NCBI GenBank assembly: GCA_030648035.1 | Contig: JAUSII010000105.1 | Location: 1 to 40,222 of the forward strand | DNA: 40,222 nt | Direction: 5' to 3' | Origin: Deltaproteobacteria bacterium | Lineage (GTDB): Bacteria; UBA10199; SPLOWO2-01-44-7 | Part shown: in pieces, positions 1-7,330 of the stretch | Layout of the letters: each line of letters starts with the position of its first letter | Position numbering within the stretch: the stretch's first letter is position 1 | The notes under the pieces: generated by a model | Told to the model about the DNA's origin: nothing | Database searches by the model: none | Seen by the model: only the letters and a program-made list of their open reading frames with translations | Made by a program: the position numbers and the translations under genes

Positions 1-567
1 ATGAATAACAGAGTCTCCCTTGAAACGGCGCGTCTGAATATCAGCACTCTTTCTGTCTCCGATATCTCTGCCGCTTATGTGGATGGATTGAATGATCCAG
101 AAGTGAACCACTATCTCTTTGATGTCCGACTGGTTCATCAGACGCCGCAATCGGTCACCGCTTTTGTGGAGGCTAATCTTGCCTCACCCACCGATCTGTT
201 TTTGGGTTTATTCCTTAAAAAGGACAATTCCTTGTTTGGAACGCTCCGCATTCTTGGGATTTCAAAAATTCATTTCTCTTGCACGTTGGGAATCTGTATT
301 TTCAAAAAAGAGTATTGGAAGGCCGGCTTCGGCACCGAATCGATTTCAGCGGTGGTCGATTATCTGTTTCAGGAATTAAAACTCCACTATGTAGAAGCGG
401 GCGCCTATGAAGAAAATATTGGATCGATAAAGATGTTTCAAAAAGCCGGCTTTGAATTGATCGCCCGTTATCCCGACAAGTTTCGCCATATCCGTGAATT
501 CAAGCCGGTCGTTGTGTTGCGCCGCATCAACCCATATTTTGATTCTGCACTTTTAGAAGTTTTCTGA
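1..567 (+). CDS. GNAT N-acetyltransferase, RimJ/RimL type
   Basis: This 188-residue protein has the GNAT fold signature of the RimJ/RimL (Acetyltransf_3) group. An N-terminal segment reads LNDPEVNHYL. The acetyl-CoA loop region (residues ~96-114) contains GICIFKKEYWKAGFGTES, followed by the late motif ENIGSIKMFQKAGF. Such enzymes in polysaccharide loci usually acetylate amino groups of nucleotide-activated amino sugars; the substrate here is unknown. The ATG lies on the first base of the window, so an upstream start outside the window cannot be excluded, although the length fits a complete family member. The 3' end overlaps the convergent gene at 527-2476 by 41 bp, leaving no room for a terminator. 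Confidence 0.85.
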   Translation: MNNRVSLETARLNISTLSVSDISAAYVDGLNDPEVNHYLFDVRLVHQTPQSVTAFVEANLASPTDLFLGLFLKKDNSLFGTLRILGISKIHFSCTLGICIFKKEYWKAGFGTESISAVVDYLFQELKLHYVEAGAYEENIGSIKMFQKAGFELIARYPDKFRHIREFKPVVVLRRINPYFDSALLEVF

Positions 568-2476
568 ACCGCGACAAACCTTTTCCATCCAGAAAATCTT
601 CCACCCGTCCCTTTATTTTTTCCTCCAGGTATTTCTCGTAGTCCTCCGCACTCATTTTAAATAGCAACTGTTCCAGCCGGTCTTTCATCTGGGGATAACC
701 ATGCGCCACCAGCAGGGGGATTTCGGCATAGGGGGAGTTTTGCCACCGCTTTCCCGATTCATACCAGATGGCCCTCTTTTTGGCGCCGAGCGCTTCAGCG
801 GAGGGGGAGGAGAAACAGAAGGTGATGGTAAGGTCGCTGGCCGCAATCACGTCCGCCGGATCGCCGGTGTGTCCCGCAAAAAAAATGTTTGGATTCTGTT
901 TTAGCTGATCCCAGATTTTCATTAGTACTTCTCCCAAAGGATGGGACCATTGCCCTTTTTTGTCGATGAAGAAGGCCTCCTCTTTGGAAGGCTTGATGAT
1001 CGAGAGAATCCGGTCATCTTCCCGTGTCAGTTGTAAAATATCCTGATACCATGCGATGGCCTCCTGATAGGTGCTGGGAGAGTTGATGGCCTCTATAAAA
1101 GAGGTGTCGAACCATGCGACAACTTTTTTCCCCACAATTTTTTCCCCAAACCATTTTTTTCGCAACACTTCCGGTGCTTCACTTGCCTGTGCCTCCACAA
1201 TTAATTCGGACCAGATGCTTCCAACATTATGATGCGAAGCCTCTCTTTGCGGGTGACTCTTGTAATAATTGAGCATGGCCTGACTGGGCATCACATAATG
1301 ATCCGGATTTTGATAAGCCCAGAAACGGTGCCGCCCTCCAAATTCTGTTTTATCGCCGTAGAGATACCCCCCGCCGATGGCCATGATGTAGTTCCAGCTT
1401 TTTCCGCCCTGTTTTCGAATGAGGGCGTTCAACCATTGTTGGGGAACCGCATCTTTATTGGTGTAAATATAATTTGAAAACCGGAGGCGTGCCAACAGTG
1501 GAGCTTTGGTGAGATAGATGAAAAGCCCCTGCATGGCCGCCTTTGCAAAGCACGTTGGCGTTGTCGGGTTCAAAATAATTTGTGCTACTATTTTCCACAA
1601 AGCAGACAATGGGAGATGAAAAGGGGGAAGACGAAAGTATCCCCTCCAATTTTTAAATGCCGGAATTTCCGAATGTCTGATGATGGCATATCCCTGTCCT
1701 TTTGCCTTGTCGATCCAGGGACCCTCCGCACTTTGGTTGACCAAGAAGAGTGTATTGTTTTTGGTGAGCGTCTCTCCATCCAGGAGGAAATCAAATTTTC
1801 TACGGCTTTCAAACTTGACCTGCAGAGGCTGATCAATGGCAGAGATGTGTTCAAATTGCCGCACATCGCCATTTGGCTTCTCTTCAACCTCCGCCAATGA
1901 TGCCAGGAGCAAATGAAATAGGGTAATGAAACCCATGGCCTCATTCCAAATTATTGTTTTTGTGATGCGCAAAAAACCAAACAACACCCTCGCCCATAGC
2001 GGTGTTTTAAAAGAACGGCTTGGATCGAGACGATTTTTGCACCAGATGGAGAGTTTAGAATCCCAGAAGAAAAAGGAATCGGAAATTAAGCGACCTTTTT
2101 TCCCTTCAAGGTGGATGCGAACATAAAAATAGCGGAACAATTCTTCCAGTAGAGCTTTTTTCAAGACCCATTCTGATTCTCCTTTTCCAAAAATGCCATC
2201 GAGAGAATCGGACCATTTTTTTTGCGGGTAGCGTTCAAAAAACCAGGCGACGGCATCTATGGCGAGCGTGTCGGCCTTTGCATTGGGATGAATATAGATC
2301 CGCTCCACCTTTCCCTGATCGATCCAGTCGGCGAGCCACTTCATTTTTTTGAGGCGATAGGTAAAATCGAAGACAAAAATATTGTTACCCAGAAGAAGAT
2401 GCCAGGCAACCAGAGGCCAATGCAGGGGTCCAATACTCTCAAAATAAATATCGCGATTCATAGAGTCAAAAGCCAC
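527..2476 (-). CDS. Unrecognised 649-aa protein, possible GT-B glycosyl- or phosphosugar transferase
   Basis: I do not recognise this family with certainty. The protein is long and largely soluble, with hydrophobic stretches around residues 15-35 and 180-195 that need not be membrane-spanning. The C-terminal third (about 430-600) alternates beta/alpha segments, and one of them reads AASDLTITFCFSSPSAEALG. This resembles the donor-binding end of GT-B proteins such as CDP-glycerol or Kdo-type transferases, in which a Ser-Ser pair and a Glu near the end contact the nucleotide. The first in-frame start is GTG at 2476; an ATG five codons later (2461) is equally possible, and neither has a clear ribosome-binding site. 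It lies 22 bp downstream of the asparagine-synthase-like gene, so the two are probably co-transcribed and may act on one substrate. The GT-B reading is inference from fold-like pattern only. Confidence 0.6.
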   Translation of the reverse strand: MAFDSMNRDIYFESIGPLHWPLVAWHLLLGNNIFVFDFTYRLKKMKWLADWIDQGKVERIYIHPNAKADTLAIDAVAWFFERYPQKKWSDSLDGIFGKGESEWVLKKALLEELFRYFYVRIHLEGKKGRLISDSFFFWDSKLSIWCKNRLDPSRSFKTPLWARVLFGFLRITKTIIWNEAMGFITLFHLLLASLAEVEEKPNGDVRQFEHISAIDQPLQVKFESRRKFDFLLDGETLTKNNTLFLVNQSAEGPWIDKAKGQGYAIIRHSEIPAFKNWRGYFRLPPFHLPLSALWKIVAQIILNPTTPTCFAKAAMQGLFIYLTKAPLLARLRFSNYIYTNKDAVPQQWLNALIRKQGGKSWNYIMAIGGGYLYGDKTEFGGRHRFWAYQNPDHYVMPSQAMLNYYKSHPQREASHHNVGSIWSELIVEAQASEAPEVLRKKWFGEKIVGKKVVAWFDTSFIEAINSPSTYQEAIAWYQDILQLTREDDRILSIIKPSKEEAFFIDKKGQWSHPLGEVLMKIWDQLKQNPNIFFAGHTGDPADVIAASDLTITFCFSSPSAEALGAKKRAIWYESGKRWQNSPYAEIPLLVAHGYPQMKDRLEQLLFKMSAEDYEKYLEEKIKGRVEDFLDGKGLSRFRKLLKVQNQNMG

Positions 2477-2498
2477 CGTCTTTTGGTCATATCCATTT

Positions 2499-4310
2499 TC
2501 AACTCATCGAAAGGTAGCAGAGGGAGAGAAGCTCGTTCATTTCTAGGCCGCGCACTTCTTCTCCGGAGAGATAGCGGTTGACGATGTTGTCGATGTGGGT
2601 GATGTCGAAAAAATCGTTGGAAACCATATCCCGATATTTTTTGGTTCGAAGGCTGTCTTTGAAATAGGGTGTAAAGGAAGATCCGTATAAAATTTCTGCC
2701 GTGTGGCTGAAGGTATGATCAACATCGTAGAGATAAGAATGGGGGCCAACCTGCAGATGTAGTGGGTAGTCTATTTTTGTCTGGAGCATCTGTTTTAAGG
2801 GATATTTGGTCGGTCTCATTTCAAGACCTCGGCCCCACGATTCCGGCATGGCCTGGAGAAAATTTTGAAGCTCTTTGTCCCAGAAGGGGAGGGCTGTTTC
2901 CAAACCCTTTGCCCGTGCTGTTTTGTCGATGGAAGCCACCGTAGCTCCCTGCCAATGAAAAGAATTATAGAGATGCAGATACCAGGAATAGACGGTTTCA
3001 GGTGTCATCTTTTGTGCGGCGGAATTTAAATAAATGGATTCAAATGTTTCGCTGTATTGACTGCGTCCGGCGCTGGTCAAAACTTTGTTGTTCTCCAGGG
3101 ACCATAGAGGAAGACGGTTTGTGCGTAGAAAAAAACTGGCCAGAAGTTGGGAGCGTCTCGCCGTTTCCGTTTTGGCGGGGGCATCAAAGTGGGCACTGCC
3201 ACAACGACTACGGAGCATGCCGTAGATAGGGTCGTTCGATCCCTCTCCTTTCAAAAACAAATCGAGAAAGGTGGGACCAAAAAGATAGCTGGCCATTTTG
3301 TCGCTATATTCCCTAAAGGCCATGACCGGATGAAAAATGGTGGCGAACTGGCTAAAGCCCAGGTTATGCACGCCGTCGCTGATCTCTCCGACAAAGACAG
3401 TCTCTTCGCCGTTCGTGGTGCGTGCCACAAAATCGGCGAGTGTTCCAAAGTTAAGCGTGGCAATGCTGGCGATCTGGTGTGATTTGAAGCTCTCCATCCA
3501 GTTTTCTGCGATGTCGGGACCCTTTGTTCTGTAATCAAAATCGACGATGTCGAGTCGCACTTTAAAATAATCGGCAACGGCTTTGGCCCGGTCGATTTCA
3601 AACTGGTTGATGACGCCGCTTCGTTCTGCATAGGTCATTCTTCCGATCACAGCACGAACTTGGTCGGCACTGTGCAGTTTGACCAGACACGCCAATATCG
3701 ATGTGGAATCCCACCCCGAAGAGAGATAGACCACATTCCCTTTTGCAGAAGAGCGTGATGCCACCGCCTCCAGAAAAAGATCGGCGTAGCGGTTTAAATC
3801 TTCTTCCCCATAATTTTGCGTGGCCAGAGGTTCAAAAGGGGTTTCACATAATTCCATTTTGCCGTTTTGAATCAAAACCGATTCGCCAATGCCCAATCGG
3901 TGCACATTTTTGAATAGCGTATGTTTTTTGGGTGGACGATAACCATAAACAGTCAGAACATGGGCCACCGCGGCCGGATCAAATTCATTTTCCCCTTTGG
4001 AGTTGCGAAGGAGCGAGAGATCGGTGGCAAAAACAGTTATGCCGTTGTCGGTCTGAAAATAGAGATCGATTTGTCCAAAAGAGTCTGTGTCGATGGTGGC
4101 CACACCCTCTTTTGTGGCCCGAATGCGAATAAATTTATCTTGTCCCTTTTTGTTTCCAACCCTGAAGGTCTCTTCTCCTTTGGGTGAAGAGGAAGAAAAA
4201 ACGCTCTTGTCGCCCTGAATCAAAAGGCCGGGGGCCGTGAAAAGTGTCGGGAGAGTCTCTTGAAAGAGAAATGGAGAAGGGTTTGGACCGGCGATAATAC
4301 GAAAACGCAT
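2499..4310 (-). CDS. Asparagine-synthase-like amidotransferase lacking the glutaminase cysteine
   Basis: The C-terminal half carries the ATP-pyrophosphatase signature of the asparagine synthase family, seen as SSGWDSTS at residues 197-204 (canonical SGGxDS). Downstream blocks such as ETALPFWDKELQNFLQAMP (about residue 495) match the Asn_synthase domain. The N-terminal ~190 residues occupy the place of the class II glutaminase domain, but the protein begins Met-Arg, so the catalytic Cys2 is absent. It therefore cannot hydrolyse glutamine in the normal way and would need free ammonia or another nucleophile. At 603 residues it has the usual family length. In this setting it may amidate a uronic acid or another carboxylated sugar; that is inference. 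The ATG at 4310 has no visible Shine-Dalgarno sequence. The gene is divergent from the NusG-like gene. Confidence 0.8.
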   Translation of the reverse strand: MRFRIIAGPNPSPFLFQETLPTLFTAPGLLIQGDKSVFSSSSPKGEETFRVGNKKGQDKFIRIRATKEGVATIDTDSFGQIDLYFQTDNGITVFATDLSLLRNSKGENEFDPAAVAHVLTVYGYRPPKKHTLFKNVHRLGIGESVLIQNGKMELCETPFEPLATQNYGEEDLNRYADLFLEAVASRSSAKGNVVYLSSGWDSTSILACLVKLHSADQVRAVIGRMTYAERSGVINQFEIDRAKAVADYFKVRLDIVDFDYRTKGPDIAENWMESFKSHQIASIATLNFGTLADFVARTTNGEETVFVGEISDGVHNLGFSQFATIFHPVMAFREYSDKMASYLFGPTFLDLFLKGEGSNDPIYGMLRSRCGSAHFDAPAKTETARRSQLLASFFLRTNRLPLWSLENNKVLTSAGRSQYSETFESIYLNSAAQKMTPETVYSWYLHLYNSFHWQGATVASIDKTARAKGLETALPFWDKELQNFLQAMPESWGRGLEMRPTKYPLKQMLQTKIDYPLHLQVGPHSYLYDVDHTFSHTAEILYGSSFTPYFKDSLRTKKYRDMVSNDFFDITHIDNIVNRYLSGEEVRGLEMNELLSLCYLSMS

Positions 4311-4430
4311 CGCGAAAACCTATACTTGAACCCCCCCTCTTGCAAGCGGTTTTTTGATATTGGGAAGTCTCTTGCGCTTCACAACCGCTTTTGGTAAGAC
4401 CCCCGCAATCGCGCATAAATAGGAGGTTTT
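4311..4430. promoter_or_regulatory. Divergent promoter region between the amidotransferase and NusG-like genes
   Basis: This 120-bp gap separates two divergent genes and must hold at least one promoter for each. On the minus strand a TATAGG hexamer (4324-4319) lies 15 bp after TTGCAA (4345-4340). That would place a transcription start next to the ATG at 4310, giving an almost leaderless message; both hexamers and the short spacing are weak. An 8-bp inverted repeat, AAGCGGTT (4344-4351) and AACCGCTT (4383-4390), flanks the centre. It could be an operator or a leader hairpin of the NusG-like gene. Confidence 0.3.
4421..4426 (+). promoter_or_regulatory. Consensus Shine-Dalgarno AGGAGG fixing a TTG start
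   Basis: AGGAGG is followed after four T residues by TTG at 4431. It is the best ribosome-binding site in the neighbourhood and decides the TTG start of the NusG-like gene, as no in-frame ATG lies nearby. Confidence 0.8.
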
Positions 4431-4961
4431 TTGAAGGCCCAGAATTCCAAACAGTGGTATGTGGTGCAGACAAAACCCCAAAAAGAAGAGAGTGTCTATC
4501 AGCTGTTTGTGCGCGGTGGTTTCAATGCTTTTTTCCCAAAAATAAAAACTTTTATCCGCGCCCGCGGACGGAGTGCTTCGCTTCTGCTGTCCGAAAGGGT
4601 CAAACCTCTTTTCCCCTCCTATCTTTTTATCAACATGAATCTGGACGATTATAACGGACTTCGAACCATCCGTTACACACGCGGTGTGAATAAAATCATC
4701 GGCGACGGAGAGGGCCCGATCGCCATCGGTGAAGAACTGATTGACACCATTCGCGAGAAGGTGGGCGAAAAAGGTTTCATCGAGCAGGGAGCCCTGTTGC
4801 AACCGGGCGACAAAGTTCTGGTGAAGCGCGGCGTCTTGAGCGACCTGATCGGCATCCTCGAAAAGCCGATCGACGACAAAGGCCGCGTGGAAGTTCTGCT
4901 AAAGATTGTTCATCATCAAATGCGAGCCAAGATTTTCGTTTCGGACCTCGAAAAAATGTAG
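4431..4961 (+). CDS. NusG-family transcription antiterminator (RfaH/LoaP/UpxY-like)
   Basis: This 176-residue protein has the NusG layout. An NGN domain (residues ~7-105) begins QWYVVQTKPQKEE and contains FPSYLFINM. A C-terminal KOW domain (about 120-170) contains LQPGDKVLVKRGVLSDLIG. NusG paralogs of the RfaH, LoaP and UpxY groups bind RNA polymerase and let it read through long polysaccharide operons, so this is the likely regulator of the locus. It is a stand-alone gene between two minus-strand runs, which separates it from housekeeping nusG (normally next to secE and rplK). The start is TTG with a consensus ribosome-binding site. An element with long inverted repeats begins 21 nt after the stop codon. 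Which operon it controls is not visible; I did not find an RfaH-type ops box. Confidence 0.88.
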   Translation: MKAQNSKQWYVVQTKPQKEESVYQLFVRGGFNAFFPKIKTFIRARGRSASLLLSERVKPLFPSYLFINMNLDDYNGLRTIRYTRGVNKIIGDGEGPIAIGEELIDTIREKVGEKGFIEQGALLQPGDKVLVKRGVLSDLIGILEKPIDDKGRVEVLLKIVHHQMRAKIFVSDLEKM

Positions 4962-4982
4962 ATCTTCTTCGTCGCATACCGT

Positions 4983-5157
4983 CAAAAACTGGAAGCAGGG
5001 AAGCGAAAAAAGGGTATTCGGGGACGCACCTCATGTGCGGGTCGGCCCGCACATGGGTGCTCCGGTCTCGGCAATTTAGTTTTGGATCCCGGATGAAAAA
5101 TTGCCTCCGACAGGCCGCCTCATACCACTTTTTTCGCTTCCCTGCTTCCAGTTTTTG
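4983..5157. repeat. T-shaped inverted-repeat element 1 (30-bp perfect arms, two inner hairpins)
   Basis: Arms 4983-5012 and 5128-5157 are perfect reverse complements over 30 bp. Pairing continues inward with GGTAT (5013-5017) against ATACC (5122-5126) after one bulged A at 5127. Inside lie two further hairpins. The first pairs 5026-5041 with 5046-5060: ten perfect pairs capped by a TCGG loop, then one bulged T and five more pairs. The second pairs GGCAATTT (5070-5077) with AAATTGCC (5098-5105). The fold is therefore a long stem with two side arms. The left arm is strongly purine-rich. The element starts 21 nt after the stop of the NusG-like gene. It could act as a terminator or 3' stabiliser, or as DNA it could extrude a cruciform. 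Confidence 0.9.
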
Positions 5158-5209
5158 TTCATACACAACTTCGAACTGGAAAATTTGCAGTTGGAAGAAC
5201 ACATGTGAA

Positions 5210-5359
5210 GGAAAGCGAAAGAAGTTGATTGGGAGGGATGTGCGCAGGTGATTTTTATCTTCCGGGGCCCAATCAATAAAAATCACCGAGGGCAAGCTGT
5301 CGGTTTGGGTCCGACCCAAACCGAACAGCGACCCTCCCAATCAACTTCTTTCGCTTTCC
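5210..5359. repeat. T-shaped inverted-repeat element 2 (28-bp perfect arms, two inner hairpins)
   Basis: Arms 5210-5237 and 5332-5359 are perfect reverse complements over 28 bp. The first inner hairpin pairs GGTGATTTTTAT (5247-5258) with ATAAAAATCACC (5276-5287), 12 perfect pairs. The second pairs 5296-5310 with 5314-5329: ten perfect pairs CGGTTTGGGT/ACCCAAACCG, a bulged A at 5324 and five more pairs, around a 3-nt loop. The element sits 8 nt downstream of the stop codon of the minus-strand GT2 gene (stop at 5368). Apart from a GGAAxGCGAAA-like stretch in the arm, it shares no sequence with element 1, only the architecture. Confidence 0.9.
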
Positions 5360-5367
5360 GTTACGGT

Positions 5368-6252
5368 TCACGTCTGAATTATTCCTTTGAGATTCCCCAG
5401 GGCGATTTTTAAATAGCCCAAGTCTCTCTCCAAAAAAAAGCGGGAGATGTTTTCCAGCATTTGGCCGAGGGAGGCCCAGTAGGCGAGTGGGATGGAGAAG
5501 TGGGCGGGATAGTCGCGCACGAGTTTGAAGCGGGCGTGGACTTGCAGTTCTCCGAAGGCCATATTTTTGCGGCCGGTCAATTGGACATGATGATGCTCGA
5601 CTTTGGCCCCTTCGCAGACGGCAAACTCAAACCCGAATTTTTTTCTTAGAGGATAGCTGTAGTAGAGATCTTCGTTGAAGGCATAGGCTTGCGGTTCTCT
5701 TTCATAGGGGTGTGCCTCCAGAATTTTTCTTTTCCAGACGGTGAATCCCCCCATCACCCAGTCGGTCTCGATATCTTGGGTCACGCATGTAATGCGCGTG
5801 TTATAGCCGGCGCGGGTGACCTGGCCCGGCTTTGTCCCCGTCATTTGAAAAAGATATTTGAAAATGTTGAGCCGAAACGGTTTGTCGTTGCAGATGTTGT
5901 AGCAGATCGCCGTGTAATCAGGATTTTTGTTCCAGAATTCGAGCATGTTGGAGAGGGCTTTGGGTTTCAGTACCATGTCGTCATCCATGCAGGAGACGAG
6001 CGTCACATTTTCTTTCAATTTTTTTAAGCCGAAGTTTCTCTGCGCGACCTGGCCCGAAAAAGAAACGTGATGGTATTCAATGCTAAGTGTTTTAAACTCC
6101 TGCACAACAGTACCGACATCTTCTCCGCTGGCGACCACGAGAATCTGTCCGGGCCGCAAATCCTGCTCCGATATGCTCTTCAAAAGGTCGCGCAATTTTT
6201 GGGGACGGTCGCGGGTCGGGATCAGCAGGGCAATATTTTCGGGATTAAACAT
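5368..6252 (-). CDS. GT2-family glycosyltransferase
   Basis: A 294-residue GT-A enzyme of family 2. It opens with the nucleotide-binding strand IALLIPTRDRPQKL and has an acidic metal/nucleotide motif MDDDM (D90-D92). A later WVMGGFTVWKR block and an acceptor-side segment EDLYYSYPLRKKFG (about 225) follow. It should transfer one sugar from a nucleotide donor to the lipid-linked acceptor at the cytoplasmic face. I chose ATG 6252 because the longer frame starts with sequence unlike the family, and because 6252 overlaps the stop of the preceding 2-epimerase gene by 8 bp, suggesting translational coupling. It is the last gene of the minus-strand run starting at 14244. Donor and acceptor are unknown. 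Confidence 0.85.
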   Translation of the reverse strand: MFNPENIALLIPTRDRPQKLRDLLKSISEQDLRPGQILVVASGEDVGTVVQEFKTLSIEYHHVSFSGQVAQRNFGLKKLKENVTLVSCMDDDMVLKPKALSNMLEFWNKNPDYTAICYNICNDKPFRLNIFKYLFQMTGTKPGQVTRAGYNTRITCVTQDIETDWVMGGFTVWKRKILEAHPYEREPQAYAFNEDLYYSYPLRKKFGFEFAVCEGAKVEHHHVQLTGRKNMAFGELQVHARFKLVRDYPAHFSIPLAYWASLGQMLENISRFFLERDLGYLKIALGNLKGIIQT

Positions 6253-7330
6253 TGTAGCCGAGCAAAATCTTGAGAATTTTGGTGGAGACCTCTTTTTCAA
6301 GATATTCCGCGGGGGGCTGCCATTTTGTTTCGGATTGTTTGATGAGGGCAACGGTCTGGCAGATCGCCTCGGTGTTGAAGCCGGTCAGCACGTTACTGCC
6401 GCATTCGATGGTTTCAGGGCGCTCCGTCACTTCGCGCACGGTGACGCTGGGGACGTTGAAGATGCAACATTCTTCCTGCACGGTGCCGCTGTCGGTCACG
6501 ACGCAGAAGGCCTCTTTCTCAAGGTGGACGAAATCAAAAAAGGAGAGGGGTTCCAGAAAGGTGATCTTCGTTTTTTTAAGATCGAGCCCGAACTGTTCCA
6601 CCTTGCTCTTCGTTCGTGGGTGAAAGCTGCACAGGATCGGCATTTTATATTCGGCATGCAACTGTTCCATGGCGTTCATCATGGCAACCAGGTTTTTTTC
6701 CTGATCGACCCCTTCGGCCCGGTGGAGTGTCACCAGAATGAAATTGTTTTTCTGCACCCCCAGCTTTTCCTTGATTTTATTTTGAGCAATCGGTTCCGCA
6801 TAATGATTGAGTACCTCGTTGATTGGATTGCCGACGACGAAAATTCTCTCCCGCTCTATTCCCTCGGCGACGAGATTTTCTTTGCTGCGATAGGTGTAGG
6901 GCATCAAAAAGGTGGAGCAATGGTCGATGACGCGACGATTGACCTCTTCGGGGACTTTGTCGTCAAAACAGCGGTTGCCCGCCTCCATGTGATAGACCGG
7001 AATCTGCATCCGTTTGGCGATCACCGCCGACATGCCGCTGTTGGTGTCACCCAGAATCAGCAGTTTGTCGGGTTTTTCTTTTAAGAGAAGCTCTTCTGTT
7101 TTTGCGAGTATCTGGCCGATCTGTGCACCGGGAGAATGTTCGCGGATCTGAAAATTGTAATCGGGTTTTCTCAAACCCAGTTCCTCAAAAAAAATGTCGT
7201 TCAACCGGGGATCATAGTTCTGTCCGGTGTGGACGAAAACATGCTCCGCATGGCGGTCTATTTTGGGAATGATCACACTCAACCGGATAATCTCCGGTCT
7301 TGTTCCCAGAATGGTCATTATTTTTGTCAT
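6245..7330 (-). CDS. UDP-N-acetylhexosamine 2-epimerase, FnlC/WbjD/QnlC type
   Basis: A 361-residue member of the non-hydrolysing UDP-GlcNAc 2-epimerase family (WecB-like). Visible signatures are GTRPEIIRLS at residue 9, LGDTNSGMSAV, and HMEAGNRCFDDKVPEEVNRR near 110, followed by DSGTVQEECCIFNVP. The GNRCFD form is typical of the CapG/WbjD/FnlC subgroup. That subgroup inverts C2 of UDP-N-acetyl-L-pneumosamine or UDP-N-acetyl-L-rhamnosamine to give UDP-L-FucNAc or UDP-L-QuiNAc. Its start ATG (7330) overlaps the stop of the CapE-like gene in an ATGA arrangement. Together with the two genes upstream it forms a complete three-enzyme route from UDP-GlcNAc. The RmlD-like reductase in the trio favours the quinovosamine product. 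Confidence 0.88.
   Translation of the reverse strand: MTKIMTILGTRPEIIRLSVIIPKIDRHAEHVFVHTGQNYDPRLNDIFFEELGLRKPDYNFQIREHSPGAQIGQILAKTEELLLKEKPDKLLILGDTNSGMSAVIAKRMQIPVYHMEAGNRCFDDKVPEEVNRRVIDHCSTFLMPYTYRSKENLVAEGIERERIFVVGNPINEVLNHYAEPIAQNKIKEKLGVQKNNFILVTLHRAEGVDQEKNLVAMMNAMEQLHAEYKMPILCSFHPRTKSKVEQFGLDLKKTKITFLEPLSFFDFVHLEKEAFCVVTDSGTVQEECCIFNVPSVTVREVTERPETIECGSNVLTGFNTEAICQTVALIKQSETKWQPPAEYLEKEVSTKILKILLGYNV

Larger units (their letters stand above)
4962..5367. other. Convergent 3' intergenic region filled by two folded inverted-repeat elements
   Basis: This 406-bp stretch lies between the stop codons of the NusG-like gene (+) and the GT2 gene (-). I see no credible coding region: short open frames are only products of the symmetrical repeats. 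It holds two structured elements, 4983-5157 and 5210-5359, separated by a 52-bp linker that shows no strong structure of its own. Each element abuts one of the two stop codons, so each most likely forms the 3' end structure of one transcript. Confidence 0.8.

Noticed and set aside
5033-5251. Small plus-strand reading frame of 72 codons across the repeat region
   Set aside because: It runs through the symmetrical arms, has no ribosome-binding site and a composition unlike a protein.
4983-5359. Integron attC sites
   Set aside because: Position just after stop codons and the inverted-repeat form suggested attC. However, the RYYYAAC/GTTRRRY ends and the extrahelical bases are missing, the arms are far longer and perfect, and no integrase or cassette array is present.
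6080-7084. Plus-strand reading frame of 334 codons
   Set aside because: It is the mirror of the well-supported 2-epimerase gene and shows no family motifs.
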